A DNA stretch of 64,000 nucleotides from Adhaeribacter arboris (lineage in GTDB: Bacteria > Bacteroidota > Bacteroidia > Cytophagales > Hymenobacteraceae). The notes beneath the pieces were generated by a model. That model was not told the origin of the DNA, ran no database searches, and saw nothing but the letters and a program-made list of their open reading frames with translations. Positions 8,029-18,287 of the stretch are shown piece after piece. The stretch spans positions 145,527 through 209,526 of the forward strand of contig NZ_PYFT01000002.1 in the NCBI RefSeq assembly GCF_003023845.1. Reading direction: 5' to 3'. The position numbers and the translations under genes were made by a program. The stretch's first letter is position 1. Each line of letters begins with the position of its first letter.

Positions 8029-11000
8029 TTATTGTTTTACTACCCGTTTGATTGTTTCGAACCTAGAACCTTTGATTTTCAGCAAGTAAATTCCCGTCCG
8101 AAATCCGGACAAATCAATACTGGGAATGGTACCTATTTCTAACTGGTGAGTAGCCACTAATCTGCCGTTTATAGTATAGACTTGCACAATAGCTTTGTCG
8201 TTACCAACGCCGATAAAGTCTAGCTTAACAATATCCGGGGTAGGATTAGGATAAACTTTTACTTCTACTGGTATCCGAACCGCATTTGATTCGACCACAA
8301 TAATTTCGCTATATTCGTACTTTCCATTAAAGTCTATTTGCTTTAATCGATAGTAAGTAGTGCCGGACAAACTTTGGGCATCCAGGAAATTATAATCCCT
8401 TTGTTGATTCGTCGTACCTGCTCCGGCCACTTGGCCAATAGACTTAAAGTTGATGGCATCTGTGCTTCTCTCCACTAAAAAGTAGGCATTGTTTTTCTCC
8501 GAAGCCGTGAACCAGGTTAATACAACCCCTTTTTCCTGCATTTTACCTTCAAATTTTATCAAAGCAACTGGAAGTAAAATAATTAATCCTTCCTGACGGA
8601 AAGCATATTCCCCGTTGGAGGCCGTTTGCAAGGAAACACTGTGCCCGCCGTTATCCACGTCAAATAAATCTACCAGGCCATCCAGATCCGTGTCATGGTA
8701 GTAGTTACTACCCTTGGTTAGGAAAGCAGGGTAATCCGGAGCCCACTGTAACCAATTAGGAAATCCGGATTCATCCACGTCCGAATTTATATACCATCCT
8801 TTGTTATATTCTTCCTCAAAAACCCGGGCGCGTTCAAATAAATCATCAAAAGACTCTCCTTCCGCATTGTCATCAAAAGCTTCCACATAATCTCCGGAGA
8901 AATCATCATCACTATCGGTATCCCGGTAATCAGGCAGACCATCACTTTCAATGTCGATGGGAATAATGATTTTCCCACCCGTAGTGCCATCATACCCATC
9001 GCTAAGACCGTCAAAATCGCTATCCGATCCTAAACCGTTCACATACGCGTTGGTCGCTTGAGATTCAAAATTATCTAAAATCCCGTCGTTATCAGCGTCA
9101 ATATCTATAAAGTCACTTACCCCATCATTATCGATGTCAGGATTAAGCAATGCAGAAACATCGCTATCAGGGTTAGTTTCAATGGCATCAGGCATTCCGT
9201 TCGCCCCAACGCTGCCGATGAAAATAGCTTTCGCCGCATCATAGATATTATCCGGCGGCACGATTCCCTCATTTGCCTCAATTGCATTGGGGATACCATC
9301 CCCATCTTCATCCAGGTCATACCCAGTGATTAAGCCATCTTCATCCAAATCGAAGGCATCATTGATGCCATCAAAATTCCTATCCCGGAAACCACCGTAC
9401 ATAGGATGGTTAAAGTCAATATCTACATAGTTAGGTTTGCCATCTCCGTCTGCGTCACCCCTAGGATCAACATCAAAATTACCTAAGTCCGATATTCCAT
9501 CGTTGTTGTCATCTAAGTCATCTTCATCAGCAATTCCGTCCTGATCCCAATCGCCTAAGATGGTATAAATAACAGTACTTGTGGAAATACCGCCCAAAGC
9601 ATCAGTGGTTTCAATAGTTAGGTTGTAAGTACCCGGAACCAAAGAGAATCGGTTATCTATTTCCAGTTCTCCGTCGTTGTCTAAACGAACCCCAGCCGGT
9701 AAAGAACCACTAACAATTTTGGCATTTTGAATGGGTCCATCGGGGTCGGTCACTTCCGCCAAATGTTCTCCTGTTTGATAAGCAAACAGGTGCTTATTGG
9801 TGTTTAATACTTGATAAGTAGCTTCCCGATCAGGTACGGTAATATGAATTACTGTACTGTTGTTACCATCTTTGGTATTGCCTCCATTGGGATCAAACTC
9901 ATTAGCAGCATACTTATACCCCAAGCTATTTAGTACACCAATGGCAGCGGGCTGCGCCAACAAGGTCAAATTCTTAGATTCGTTCACGCCCAGATTACCA
10001 ATGGTCCAAAGGCCGGCCGCCGGATCAATAGTGGTGCCAGGGGCTGGTGTGCCACTACCAGGCACTAATTTTAAGCCGGGGGCTACTCCGGCTGCTATTA
10101 CTACTCCAGTAGCTACATTTGGACCCAAATTCGTGGCAGTAATGGTCACCAGGTACTGACCACCTACGGCATAGGGTCCTTCCACAATGGAACTGCTTAC
10201 AGCAATATCGGCCGTGGCCACGCTTTGGATCGTCGCTGCCTGGCTATTGTTATTGGGATTACTGTCGTACTGACCCACTGATGCAATGGAAGCGGTCGTG
10301 GTGTACGAAGCAGGAGAAGTTGGTTTTACCGTAAGCACCAAGGTCTGAGTAGTACCAGGCAATAAGTCGGTTCCAAGGTTCCAAATACCGCTCGCTTCGT
10401 CGTAGGTTCCTACCGAAGGATCAGCTCCCACTAAACTAAGACCAGCGGGTAGTTTATCCAAGATTAGCACACCTGTGGCCGCGTCAGTACTATTGTTCTT
10501 CACGGTTACGGTAAGGATGGTTGTTTCCCCATTGGGGAGCGTTGTCCGAGCAGCGGTATTGGTCACCTGCAGTTCAGCTACTGGTACCACATTTACCAGA
10601 GCTACTGCGCGATCATTCTCCGGAACTAAATCCGTTTGATTCTGGGAGAGTTTGGTGCCGCCTAGATTTAAACGGCCGGTAGTATTAGGTTTACCTTTGA
10701 CCACTAGGGTAATAGTCTCCCCAGCGGCTAATTCGCTCACCAGCCATTCCCCGGTTTGAGAATTATAACCTTTCCCAGGCTCCACGTAGGTAAAATCTAT
10801 GGTGCCGGTACGGGTATCTCTACCCACCAGATTAGTTGCCTTATCAGGTCCTTTATTGGTTAACCGCATGGTAAAGGTAGCTTCGGTTAATCCTTTATAG
10901 AAAATTCCATTCACATCACCGGTTACATCCACCGTTACCGCCACATCCGCCAATTTCTGAACCGTTAGAGAAGTAGAAGCTGAATTGTTAGTAGTATTAG

Positions 11001-14000
11001 TATCTGCCTCATTAGCCGAGATTTTAGCAGCAGCAAAGGTATAGTCTTTATTACCAGTAGTGGTATTATCCACGTTGGGAGTAACTATTAGAGAGAGTTC
11101 CGCTTCGCCGCTAGCAGAAAGGTTCCCTACTGTCCAGGTGGAACCGTCATAGGAACCTATTTGAGGATCTGCCTGCTTTAAAGTAAAACCAGCGGGTACG
11201 GGCACATTCACCTTCAGGTCGGTTGCCGCATCTTGGCCCGCGTTTTTTACCCGGACAGTCAGGGTGATTTCCTGACCGGTATAATAAGGTCCCGCTGACT
11301 TTAAAACCGACACCTGGATGTCCGCTGTAACTACTCCGGTTCCGGAAGTAATGGTGTTAGAGGCACTATTATTTCCAGTCACATCATCAAATTCGGTGTG
11401 CGTTTGGGAGGCAGTAGTTGTGATAACAGCGCTCTGATTGACCGTTGCTGTTAAAGTAAGTGTCGCGGAATTGCCACTGGCTAAGGTGCCAATATTCCAC
11501 GCCCCGGTGCCGGAGGTATAGGTGCCAGTTGTCGGAACAGCGTTGTTAAAGCTTAAGCTACCAGGCAATTTATCGGTCACCACCAAGTTAGTAGTTGGGC
11601 TAGGTCCATTGTTCTTTACTGTCACCGTGTAGGTAATTTGATCTCCATTAGCATAAGTGGTTTTTATCGGAGAGGTAACCACATTGGTGACAGCTACTTC
11701 TGCGGTTGGTTTTACGGTAATGGTACTAGTGGCTGCATTATTTAGGCTATTGAAGTCGTATTCGGAATGCGATTGAGAAAGAGTTAAATTAATAGTTCCG
11801 GTGGTGGTGGGTGTTGCCGTGAGAGTCAGAGTCTGAGTGTTGCCAGCAGGGATAGTGCCAATATTCCAGGTTCCTGTGCCAGTTCCCAGACCTACTGTTC
11901 CAACCGAAGCTGTATAACCGGTAAAACTCAAGCCGGAAGGCAAAGCGCCACTTACGATGACATTCGTCGCATCGTTTGGTCCATTGTTAGTGGCCTGGAT
12001 AGTATAAGTAATACTCCCATTCTGATTGGGAATAGCATTAGAGACTACATTCGTTACAACCACATCCGCGGCCGGCGCGATCGTGATGGTAGTAGCTGAA
12101 GTATTGTTGTTGGAATTATCATCCAATTCATAACCGGTACGGCTACCCAACTCGGCCGTAGTAGTGATGGCGCCTAAAGATGATACTTTGGCTTTCAAGG
12201 TCAGGGTTTTTGTTTCATTCAGGGCTAAGGTGCCAACCGCCCAGGCACCAGTGGTAGCGTTATAACCCGCAGGAGCCGTTCCTTCCAGAGTTAGTCCGGT
12301 GGGTAGTTTATCCGTAACAATAACTCCGGTTGCCGCATTGGGTCCTAAGTTCTTGGCCGTTATCGCGTAAGTCACTACGTCACCATTATTATAATTGGTT
12401 TTATCACTGGTGTTCTTTACTTCTATGTCTGCCGCGGACTGCACGTTGATAGTAGCTACGGCTTTGTCGTTGGTAGCAACATTATCCGCTTCGGTGTGCG
12501 TTTGGGTAGCGGTGGCGGAAATAGCACCCAGCACCAAGGGTTTGGCCGTAATGGTTAAGGTTCTGGAAGCACCCATGGCTAAAGAGCCTATGTTCCAAAC
12601 GCCCGTGCCAGAGTTATAGCTAACATCGGAGGAGCTTATAAATGCTAATTTTGTCAGGTCTAGTTTATCGGTGACTTGGACGTTGCTCGCGGCGACCGGT
12701 CCATTATTAGTAACCGTAAGGGTGTAGGTAACCGGTTTTCCGATAATGTAAGGCGCTGGCTCCACGCTATTAGTCACGGCTATATCAGCACTACAATCAT
12801 AAGTAAAAACCGCCGTTCTACTGGAGGATTCGGTGTGTCCATAGGTCCAGGTATTGACAGTCTTTAAATCTCCCGCAGTGGTCGTGGCAGACCCCCAACG
12901 GTGCACCCCAGCCGTAGAAACGATGCCATAAAGTTCCGTTTGAGGAGTTGGGAAAGCCACAGTAGGAAGATTAGAGTCGTCCCAAAATAATAAACCATTG
13001 TAATTAGAACCCACAAGTGGCCGAACATCCTGTACCCGGAAACCATCCGCATTGGCCTCCGCATCCCACAAGGGAAAATGAAGGGGAGCACTATTATTGC
13101 GGAAGAAAAAGTTAAGGGAGGTATTTTTAGCTACCACTTGGCCTAAACCATTTAAACCATTCCACTCCAGGGTGCGGGTACCTTTGGCACCGGTAGATTC
13201 CAGTAATACGTCAGCCGTACCAGCCTGATAACCTTCCACCCCGTTCAGGTTAATCAAAACGAGAAAGGTGCCACTTTCGCTGGTGTTCAGCGCAAATACG
13301 GATTTACCCCCATTGGTAGTGGTATTGCAGCTAAAAGAAAGGATAACTGAAAAAGTAGGTGCCGTGGCACTTTGCCAAATCGTAGGATCAGGATTGTTCA
13401 CGAAATTAAATAATTCCGGATAGTCGGTTTGACTGGTCTGACTTTTTCTTCTTTCGGTAACGGCTGTTCCGCCAGCCGTAGTGGAGCCAAATCGGTTCGT
13501 GACAAAGCGAAAGAAGTTCTGGGGGGAGAGACCAGCTAGTTCCACTTTCTTCACAAAGTACCGGTCTGGCTGATCCTCACTGGGAATGAGTGGATACATG
13601 TTAAAATCTTTAGAGAAAACATTCTCTGCTCCACCTGCAGAAAATGACCACAGCTTACTCCGCATCCGGCCAGGCTTTTCATCGCCGTTCGCATCAATCA
13701 CCGTAAAATCCCACAAGTCATAAACGGAAAACCGCCGTGCATCATCTGTCCAGGTGCTTTCGCCTACTTGCGTGAATTCTACATAATAGTCATAGTCTAC
13801 TGCCGTATTATTGTAAATACTCAGGGGCGTATAGCCATTTGTTACCGTTTTTCCATTTATACTTCTATTAGGTCCATTTTCTGCTTCGGTGGCATTATCA
13901 ATCACGCCGTTCTGATTGGCTACTAATAACATATCTCTTGTGGAGGTAGTATTAGCAGTGAGGGTGTTAGCTTGTGAAAAGGTAGCATCGTCGACACTGG

Positions 14001-14373
14001 TGGCGGCATTGGTTCGGCGTAGAGTGATCGTTAGATTGGCTTGATTAGCATTGGTTTGATCATGAATAGCTCGGTGCACCCCATAGAACAGCCTCTCTCC
14101 TGCTTTCACACGAATGTACAGCCGGTGATCTTTCGAGTAAGTTGCTCCATTCCGGCTAAAACCGGTGGGCTTAAGGAAACTGAGGGAAGTAATAGCTACG
14201 CCGGTCGCACTTGGTAAGTTCGCATCATGTGCTAAATAACCGGCTTTATCATTTAAGGTGCTGGTTAAGGCTGCTGCTGATTTATTCGGAGTTAATTGCT
14301 TGGATCCTTCCCCGTACAAGATAAAAGGTAACAACAACCAAGTAAAAATTAGGAAGCGGAATTTTTGAACCAT
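8029..14373 (-). CDS. Giant DUF11-repeat surface protein with T9SS sorting domain
   Basis: 2114 residues. Signal peptide (1-22), a unique N-terminal region to about 540, then eight DUF11 beta-sandwich repeats of ~125 residues, each starting like ADIAVTN and carrying VTNNGP then VTDKLP motifs. Next come a cadherin/Ig-like domain (about 1530-1610, GSLPAGVRLDNDGELEI) and a Ca-binding, Asp-rich type-3-thrombospondin-like stretch (DQDGIADEDDLDDNNDG and similar, to about 1880). After a fibronectin-like domain (YYRLKQIDFNGKYEYSEI) a T9SS type A sorting domain follows (VYPNPTPD ... GIYLLKI ... RVVKQ). It should be exported by Sec, cross the outer membrane by T9SS and sit on the surface, plausibly as an adhesin or matrix protein; the binding target is unknown. 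Confidence 0.9.
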   Translation of the reverse strand: MVQKFRFLIFTWLLLPFILYGEGSKQLTPNKSAAALTSTLNDKAGYLAHDANLPSATGVAITSLSFLKPTGFSRNGATYSKDHRLYIRVKAGERLFYGVHRAIHDQTNANQANLTITLRRTNAATSVDDATFSQANTLTANTTSTRDMLLVANQNGVIDNATEAENGPNRSINGKTVTNGYTPLSIYNNTAVDYDYYVEFTQVGESTWTDDARRFSVYDLWDFTVIDANGDEKPGRMRSKLWSFSAGGAENVFSKDFNMYPLIPSEDQPDRYFVKKVELAGLSPQNFFRFVTNRFGSTTAGGTAVTERRKSQTSQTDYPELFNFVNNPDPTIWQSATAPTFSVILSFSCNTTTNGGKSVFALNTSESGTFLVLINLNGVEGYQAGTADVLLESTGAKGTRTLEWNGLNGLGQVVAKNTSLNFFFRNNSAPLHFPLWDAEANADGFRVQDVRPLVGSNYNGLLFWDDSNLPTVAFPTPQTELYGIVSTAGVHRWGSATTTAGDLKTVNTWTYGHTESSSRTAVFTYDCSADIAVTNSVEPAPYIIGKPVTYTLTVTNNGPVAASNVQVTDKLDLTKLAFISSSDVSYNSGTGVWNIGSLAMGASRTLTITAKPLVLGAISATATQTHTEADNVATNDKAVATINVQSAADIEVKNTSDKTNYNNGDVVTYAITAKNLGPNAATGVIVTDKLPTGLTLEGTAPAGYNATTGAWAVGTLALNETKTLTLKAKVSSLGAITTTAELGSRTGYELDDNSNNNTSATTITIAPAADVVVTNVVSNAIPNQNGSITYTIQATNNGPNDATNVIVSGALPSGLSFTGYTASVGTVGLGTGTGTWNIGTIPAGNTQTLTLTATPTTTGTINLTLSQSHSEYDFNSLNNAATSTITVKPTAEVAVTNVVTSPIKTTYANGDQITYTVTVKNNGPSPTTNLVVTDKLPGSLSFNNAVPTTGTYTSGTGAWNIGTLASGNSATLTLTATVNQSAVITTTASQTHTEFDDVTGNNSASNTITSGTGVVTADIQVSVLKSAGPYYTGQEITLTVRVKNAGQDAATDLKVNVPVPAGFTLKQADPQIGSYDGSTWTVGNLSASGEAELSLIVTPNVDNTTTGNKDYTFAAAKISANEADTNTTNNSASTSLTVQKLADVAVTVDVTGDVNGIFYKGLTEATFTMRLTNKGPDKATNLVGRDTRTGTIDFTYVEPGKGYNSQTGEWLVSELAAGETITLVVKGKPNTTGRLNLGGTKLSQNQTDLVPENDRAVALVNVVPVAELQVTNTAARTTLPNGETTILTVTVKNNSTDAATGVLILDKLPAGLSLVGADPSVGTYDEASGIWNLGTDLLPGTTQTLVLTVKPTSPASYTTTASIASVGQYDSNPNNNSQAATIQSVATADIAVSSSIVEGPYAVGGQYLVTITATNLGPNVATGVVIAAGVAPGLKLVPGSGTPAPGTTIDPAAGLWTIGNLGVNESKNLTLLAQPAAIGVLNSLGYKYAANEFDPNGGNTKDGNNSTVIHITVPDREATYQVLNTNKHLFAYQTGEHLAEVTDPDGPIQNAKIVSGSLPAGVRLDNDGELEIDNRFSLVPGTYNLTIETTDALGGISTSTVIYTILGDWDQDGIADEDDLDDNNDGISDLGNFDVDPRGDADGDGKPNYVDIDFNHPMYGGFRDRNFDGINDAFDLDEDGLITGYDLDEDGDGIPNAIEANEGIVPPDNIYDAAKAIFIGSVGANGMPDAIETNPDSDVSALLNPDIDNDGVSDFIDIDADNDGILDNFESQATNAYVNGLGSDSDFDGLSDGYDGTTGGKIIIPIDIESDGLPDYRDTDSDDDFSGDYVEAFDDNAEGESFDDLFERARVFEEEYNKGWYINSDVDESGFPNWLQWAPDYPAFLTKGSNYYHDTDLDGLVDLFDVDNGGHSVSLQTASNGEYAFRQEGLIILLPVALIKFEGKMQEKGVVLTWFTASEKNNAYFLVERSTDAINFKSIGQVAGAGTTNQQRDYNFLDAQSLSGTTYYRLKQIDFNGKYEYSEIIVVESNAVRIPVEVKVYPNPTPDIVKLDFIGVGNDKAIVQVYTINGRLVATHQLEIGTIPSIDLSGFRTGIYLLKIKGSRFETIKRVVKQ

Positions 14374-15218
14374 TAACTTGCCTATATTGAATAATTGAAG
14401 TCCACCAACTGCAAAACCTGGCTTAAAACTTAAATAATATTAAGTTAGGAACTAATGTTTATTACGCAGTCTCGTCTTAAAAGTACAAAACCAGGCAACT
14501 AATTCCAATCATTAAATCTTATCTGGCCAATACTACTCAGGGGGCTTTATACCTATTTTGAAGGGATAAATCTTAACAAATACGATAAATAATTATGAGT
14601 AAGTAGAATCAAACTTTACTTAGTTAAAATATTGTTTATTTAAAAAGTAATATTTTATATAAAAATAACAATTAACTTATATAAAAATAACAATTAACAT
14701 TCAACTAATAGTACTTAAATGATTGACCAATTTAGTGGATCACTTTATTAATTAGAGCTAGGTTAAATAATGTGCATTTGAATACAAGACTGTAGTAGCA
14801 ATATTATTTAAGTAGAATATTTTACAAGCAACTTTTTAATTTTTGCCTTCAAATATAAAATTTAATGACTTATAAGTGGAGTTATGTTTAATAAACCGCT
14901 GTAATCTTAGAAAAACAATCAATTAAGTAACTTGTTGAATCCAGAGCAGGCATAGTTGAAACAGACTGTTAACAAGGAGTCGGCTTGTGAATTTGTTGGA
15001 TTAGAAAGTAGTACCTTCCTTTTCCAGAAACTCACCCTAGCGTCCTCTTTCCTGCTTAAACTGCCTGATTAGCTGAATTATTCCCCAACCTTTAGAAAAA
15101 AGTAAATTACCGTATCCATTAATCTATTGCTATTTGAATAGTAGAATCGTGTAATTCCTAGAACTTACTAGCCGTATAAGCTACTTTGCTGCTGTGTGCT
15201 GACCTAACAAGCCTATTT
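14374..15218. other. Long AT-rich intergenic region
   Basis: About 845 bp upstream of the giant surface-protein gene. Apart from a tandem 22-bp repeat at 14655-14698 I see no ORF or RNA. It is long enough to hold regulatory sites for the surface protein and the response regulator on the other side. Confidence 0.55.
14655..14698. repeat. Tandem duplication of a 22-bp unit
   Basis: Two identical, directly adjacent 22-bp copies (14655-14676 and 14677-14698), each TTATATAAAAA then TAACAATTAAC. It lies about 280 bp upstream of the DUF11 surface protein start. Paired direct repeats can be regulator sites, but slippage duplication is just as likely. Confidence 0.6.
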
Positions 15219-15589
15219 ATGATACTTATTGTAGACGATGATGCTACTACCCGTTTTTGATGAAGAGGGTAATCACCAGCGTGGATCAACATAACCAAAT
15301 CTTAGCCGCCAGCAACGGGCAGGAAGCATTGACCGTGTTAAATCAAGCTTGTTTAGTTAACAACTGTCCCGAGCTCATCCTCCTGGATATCAACATGCCC
15401 GTCATGAATGGGTTTGAATTCTTACGGGAATTGCAGAACCTATCTCTAGATGCTGCTGTCTTCAAAATTGCTATTCTTACCTCCTCCAACAATCCGCTTG
15501 ATTATCTAATGGCCCACAAGTACCCCATCATCGGGTATTTAGAAAAGCCTCTTACCGAAGAAAAGTTTAGAAGCGTAATGGTAGAATAA
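15219..15589 (+). pseudogene. Single-domain response regulator, frameshifted
   Basis: CheY-like receiver. It starts MILIVDDDATTRF at 15219 with the acidic pair DDD, then the frame breaks at a T-run (CGTTTTTGATG near 15250). One more T would continue as LMKRVITSVDQHNQ. The rest has the phosphoacceptor Asp in LILLDINMPVMNG, Thr/Ser in AILTSSNN and Lys in GYLEKPLTEE. Whole length would be about 124 residues with no output domain, so it would work as a phosphorelay or scaffold receiver. The break is a one-base homopolymer loss, so it may be a base-call error rather than a dead gene. Confidence 0.82.
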
Positions 15590-15745
15590 TCTAATAAGAA
15601 CCTGAGTATAGTTTACTTCTTGGCTTCCGCCAATGCGTATAATCTTGCAGAACTTCGCCCCGATTTCTTATTGGTTGTTTTAAAGTAAATAGGTACACCA
15701 GCGGATGGATGGCTAATTCCACCCGTACTACTTTGCCCAACCAAT

Positions 15746-16159
15746 ATGATTGTATTTGAAAGTGAAAATTTTGAGTTAGAGTATCATCCCGAATATAAAA
15801 CGTTAGAATTAAGATGGATCGGCGTTTTAGAGTCTCAGAAATGGGAGATCCTTATTTCGGAATTAATTAAAGTAGCCAATATGTATCAGATAGAAAGTTT
15901 GTTATTAGATGCTAGTTACGTGGACATGCAAGAGAGCATGCCGGCCGTGCAGCAGGTGCCGCTACAACAATATTTCAAGGGGATGCGCTTTATTCCCACG
16001 CTCACTAAAATTGCCCGCGTGGCCTCGGGTAGCACGGATTACGATAAAGTAGTCCAGGAACAATATGCGGCTTTACTAATCTCTTATAACGGGATAGAAT
16101 TTAAAAGTTTTGAGCATTACTACCAAGCCATGTATTGGATTACTGGAAAACCTTCCTAA
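15746..16159 (+). CDS. SpoIIAA/STAS-like small protein (paralogue 3)
   Basis: 137-residue member of the family seen at 2996, 3476 and 18288. It shows N-terminal strands (FELEYHPEYKTLELRWIGVL), a helix, the strand IESLLLDASYVDM with conserved LLLD, a helix, LTKIARVASGS, and the C-terminal FEHYYQAMYWITGKPS, whose TGKP ending matches paralogue 4 (LTGKPF). It lies 156 bp after the response regulator, which could hint at a signalling role, but no operon is certain. No catalytic residues are recognisable. Confidence 0.7.
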   Translation: MIVFESENFELEYHPEYKTLELRWIGVLESQKWEILISELIKVANMYQIESLLLDASYVDMQESMPAVQQVPLQQYFKGMRFIPTLTKIARVASGSTDYDKVVQEQYAALLISYNGIEFKSFEHYYQAMYWITGKPS

Positions 16160-16561
16160 CAAAATGTGAAATCAATCGGGCTCTTTCAATTATATTATTA
16201 ATACCCTTTAAAGAAGTTAGATTATTATCTTAAAATAAGATCAACTTATATTTTGGAATATAACTTTTTTTATACACTGTAACCTTCCGGTTACGATGCT
16301 GGTAAAGGCTGCTATTAGACTTTGTTGGATTACAGCTGCCTTTTTGTTTCTCCACTACTTTTGTTTGCAATTACTCACCTTATTGTCTTTCAGTTAATTA
16401 GTGCTGAACACCTAATTGCCGTTGACGTTCTTGCGCTGGAAAGTTCCCGGAAAACTTGCTTTCGGGATTCCTTTACTACCCAGGGCGGTACTGATGGTAC
16501 ATTCTCCTTAGTTTAATATAGCAACCTTTTAACTGAATTTTCACCTTTTTAATGCTTCATA
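16160..16561. other. Intergenic, no convincing gene
   Basis: About 400 bp. A 64-codon open frame exists at 16322-16516 but has no recognisable features, so I do not call it. The esterase promoter must lie here. Confidence 0.5.
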
Positions 16562-17695
16562 ATGCACCTTAACCCCAACACCCAACCCCACAAGAACCCT
16601 GTTTATTCCTTCATCAATAGATCGCGACTCCTTTATTTTTTAACCATTTTGGGCTTGGTAGTAACTCTTTCGTCTTGCCAGGACGATGATTCGGATACCG
16701 GCATTGACCCGAGTAAACCCAAACCCGAGTGGGGACCCACCATTAAACCCGAGATGCAGGCGGTGATCGAAGCCCTGGATAGTTTATCCAAAAGCGTGCC
16801 CCTGAATACCCTTACCCCGCAGCAAGCCCGCTTGGCTCCGACGGCTACCGATGCGGTAATGGCCGTGATGAAGAACAACAACATTGCTATGCCGCCTTCC
16901 ATAGTGGATACCATGGGTTACACCGTACCGGTATCGGGCGGCAGCATTCACGTCCGTAGCTATAAGCCTAAGAATGCTTCTGGCGCTTTGCCCGGGATTG
17001 TGTATTACCACGGGGGTGGCTGGGTGATTGCCACTATTAATACTTACGATGCTTCCGCCCGGGCCTTGGCCGAACAAACCAACGCAGTAGTAGTATCAGT
17101 AGAGTACCGCAAAGGACCCGAGTTCAAGTATCCAACGGCTCATCAAGATTCCTACGCCGCTTACCAGTGGGTGCTAGCTAACGCGGCCACTTTGGGCATC
17201 AACCCGCAGAAAGTAGCGGTAGCGGGCGAGAGTGCCGGCGGGAGCTTAGCTTCGGCCGTTTGCATCATGGCCCGGGATAATGGCGTTCAAATGCCCCTGC
17301 ACCAATTACTGGTTTACCCAATTGCCGATAACAATACCAATACAACTTCTTATAATCAGTACGCCAATGCCAAGCCTTTGAGTAAAGCTTTGATGCAGTG
17401 GTTCTTTACCCAGTACTTCAACACGCCGGCCGATGGGGACAGTCCTTATATCTCCCTGGTAGATGTGGCTAACGTCACGGGTTTACCACCCGCTACGGTG
17501 ATTAACGCCGAGATTGATCCGTTGCAGAGTGAAGGCCAGGCTTATGCCGCCAAGTTAAAAGGTGCCGGCATTGCGGTAACTTCCAAAGTGTACGAAGGCG
17601 TTACACATGAATTCTTCGGCATGGCCACGGTAGTACCGCAGGCCAAGGAGGCCCAGAAATTAGCCACGGACGAGCTCAAGAAAGCGTTGCAATAG
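16562..17695 (+). CDS. HSL-family alpha/beta hydrolase (esterase/lipase), lipoprotein
   Basis: 377 residues. A hydrophobic segment followed by the lipobox-like LSSC (Cys40) predicts a lipoprotein facing the periplasm or surface. The alpha/beta-hydrolase fold 3 signature is complete: oxyanion motif YYHGGGWVIA near residue 147, nucleophile Ser in VAGESAGGSLA, Asp in INAEIDPLQSEG and His in GVTHEFFG. Such enzymes hydrolyse short acyl esters or acetylated substrates; the actual substrate is not evident. A terminator follows directly, so it is transcribed as the last or only gene. Confidence 0.9.
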   Translation: MHLNPNTQPHKNPVYSFINRSRLLYFLTILGLVVTLSSCQDDDSDTGIDPSKPKPEWGPTIKPEMQAVIEALDSLSKSVPLNTLTPQQARLAPTATDAVMAVMKNNNIAMPPSIVDTMGYTVPVSGGSIHVRSYKPKNASGALPGIVYYHGGGWVIATINTYDASARALAEQTNAVVVSVEYRKGPEFKYPTAHQDSYAAYQWVLANAATLGINPQKVAVAGESAGGSLASAVCIMARDNGVQMPLHQLLVYPIADNNTNTTSYNQYANAKPLSKALMQWFFTQYFNTPADGDSPYISLVDVANVTGLPPATVINAEIDPLQSEGQAYAAKLKGAGIAVTSKVYEGVTHEFFGMATVVPQAKEAQKLATDELKKALQ

Positions 17696-17715
17696 ATTTG
17701 TTATAGATAAAAAAT

Positions 17716-17758
17716 CAACCCCTAGCTCGAGTAATCTGGTTAGGGGTTGTTTGTTTTT
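17716..17758 (+). terminator. Rho-independent terminator after the esterase
   Basis: CAACCCCTA (17716-17724) pairs with TAGGGGTTG (17741-17749), followed by TTTGTTTTT. It is 20 bp past the stop codon. Confidence 0.85.
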
Positions 17759-18013
17759 AGGGTTCTCATCTTTTTAAAGCCGCAAAGTTAATTATAGCTA
17801 GACAAGTCCTTTTCCTACATATTACCCGGCTCCAATAACATTCGGTATTTATTTTATGAGAATAGCTGGTTTGGGAATTCAAAGTTCTATCTCCAAAGTT
17901 TTACGAGGTAGTTCTAACTCTAGAATGGGTACTAAGGCGGATACAAATCCGTAGAAAATACCGGCCTTTTGCGCGTATACGCTAGCTGACGGAACTTGAT
18001 AACAGGCACGTAT

Positions 18014-18244
18014 ATGGCAGGATTAATCGATCATATTTTTGAGAATATAGTTATTAAGCAATTAACCCGTACCGATATAGCGGACTATGTCCGCTATATC
18101 TCAGAAATCTTGCAGCAGAATCTGACGCTCGATCAGAAAGTGCGCTACCAACAATTAAAGGTGCAGCTAAATCAAAGGTTACGAACCTTGAACCAAGAAG
18201 AATTTACCGAAATACTCCGTCCCATCCATAAAACCAAGGACTAA
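18014..18244 (+). CDS. Small helical protein (small-protein family, member 1)
   Basis: 76 residues from the ATG at 18014 (an in-frame TTG at 17996 is an alternative). It begins MAGLIDHIFENIVIKQLTRT and continues with a YVRYI helix and a QLKVQLNQRLRTL helix, so it looks like two antiparallel helices. Its layout (short hydrophobic start, then Asn/Val stretch, then Q/T-xx-YxxYL helix) resembles the small proteins at 47783 and 48020. It lies 43 bp ahead of a STAS-like gene on the same strand, probably in one operon. Function unknown. Confidence 0.6.
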   Translation: MAGLIDHIFENIVIKQLTRTDIADYVRYISEILQQNLTLDQKVRYQQLKVQLNQRLRTLNQEEFTEILRPIHKTKD

Positions 18245-18287
18245 CCCGCAAGAACATAAGGATACCTTTACCGTATACGCCAGCACT

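Noticed and set aside
16322..16516. 64-codon open frame before the esterase
   Set aside because: It has a hydrophobic stretch but no family resemblance and no clear ribosome binding site; likely chance.
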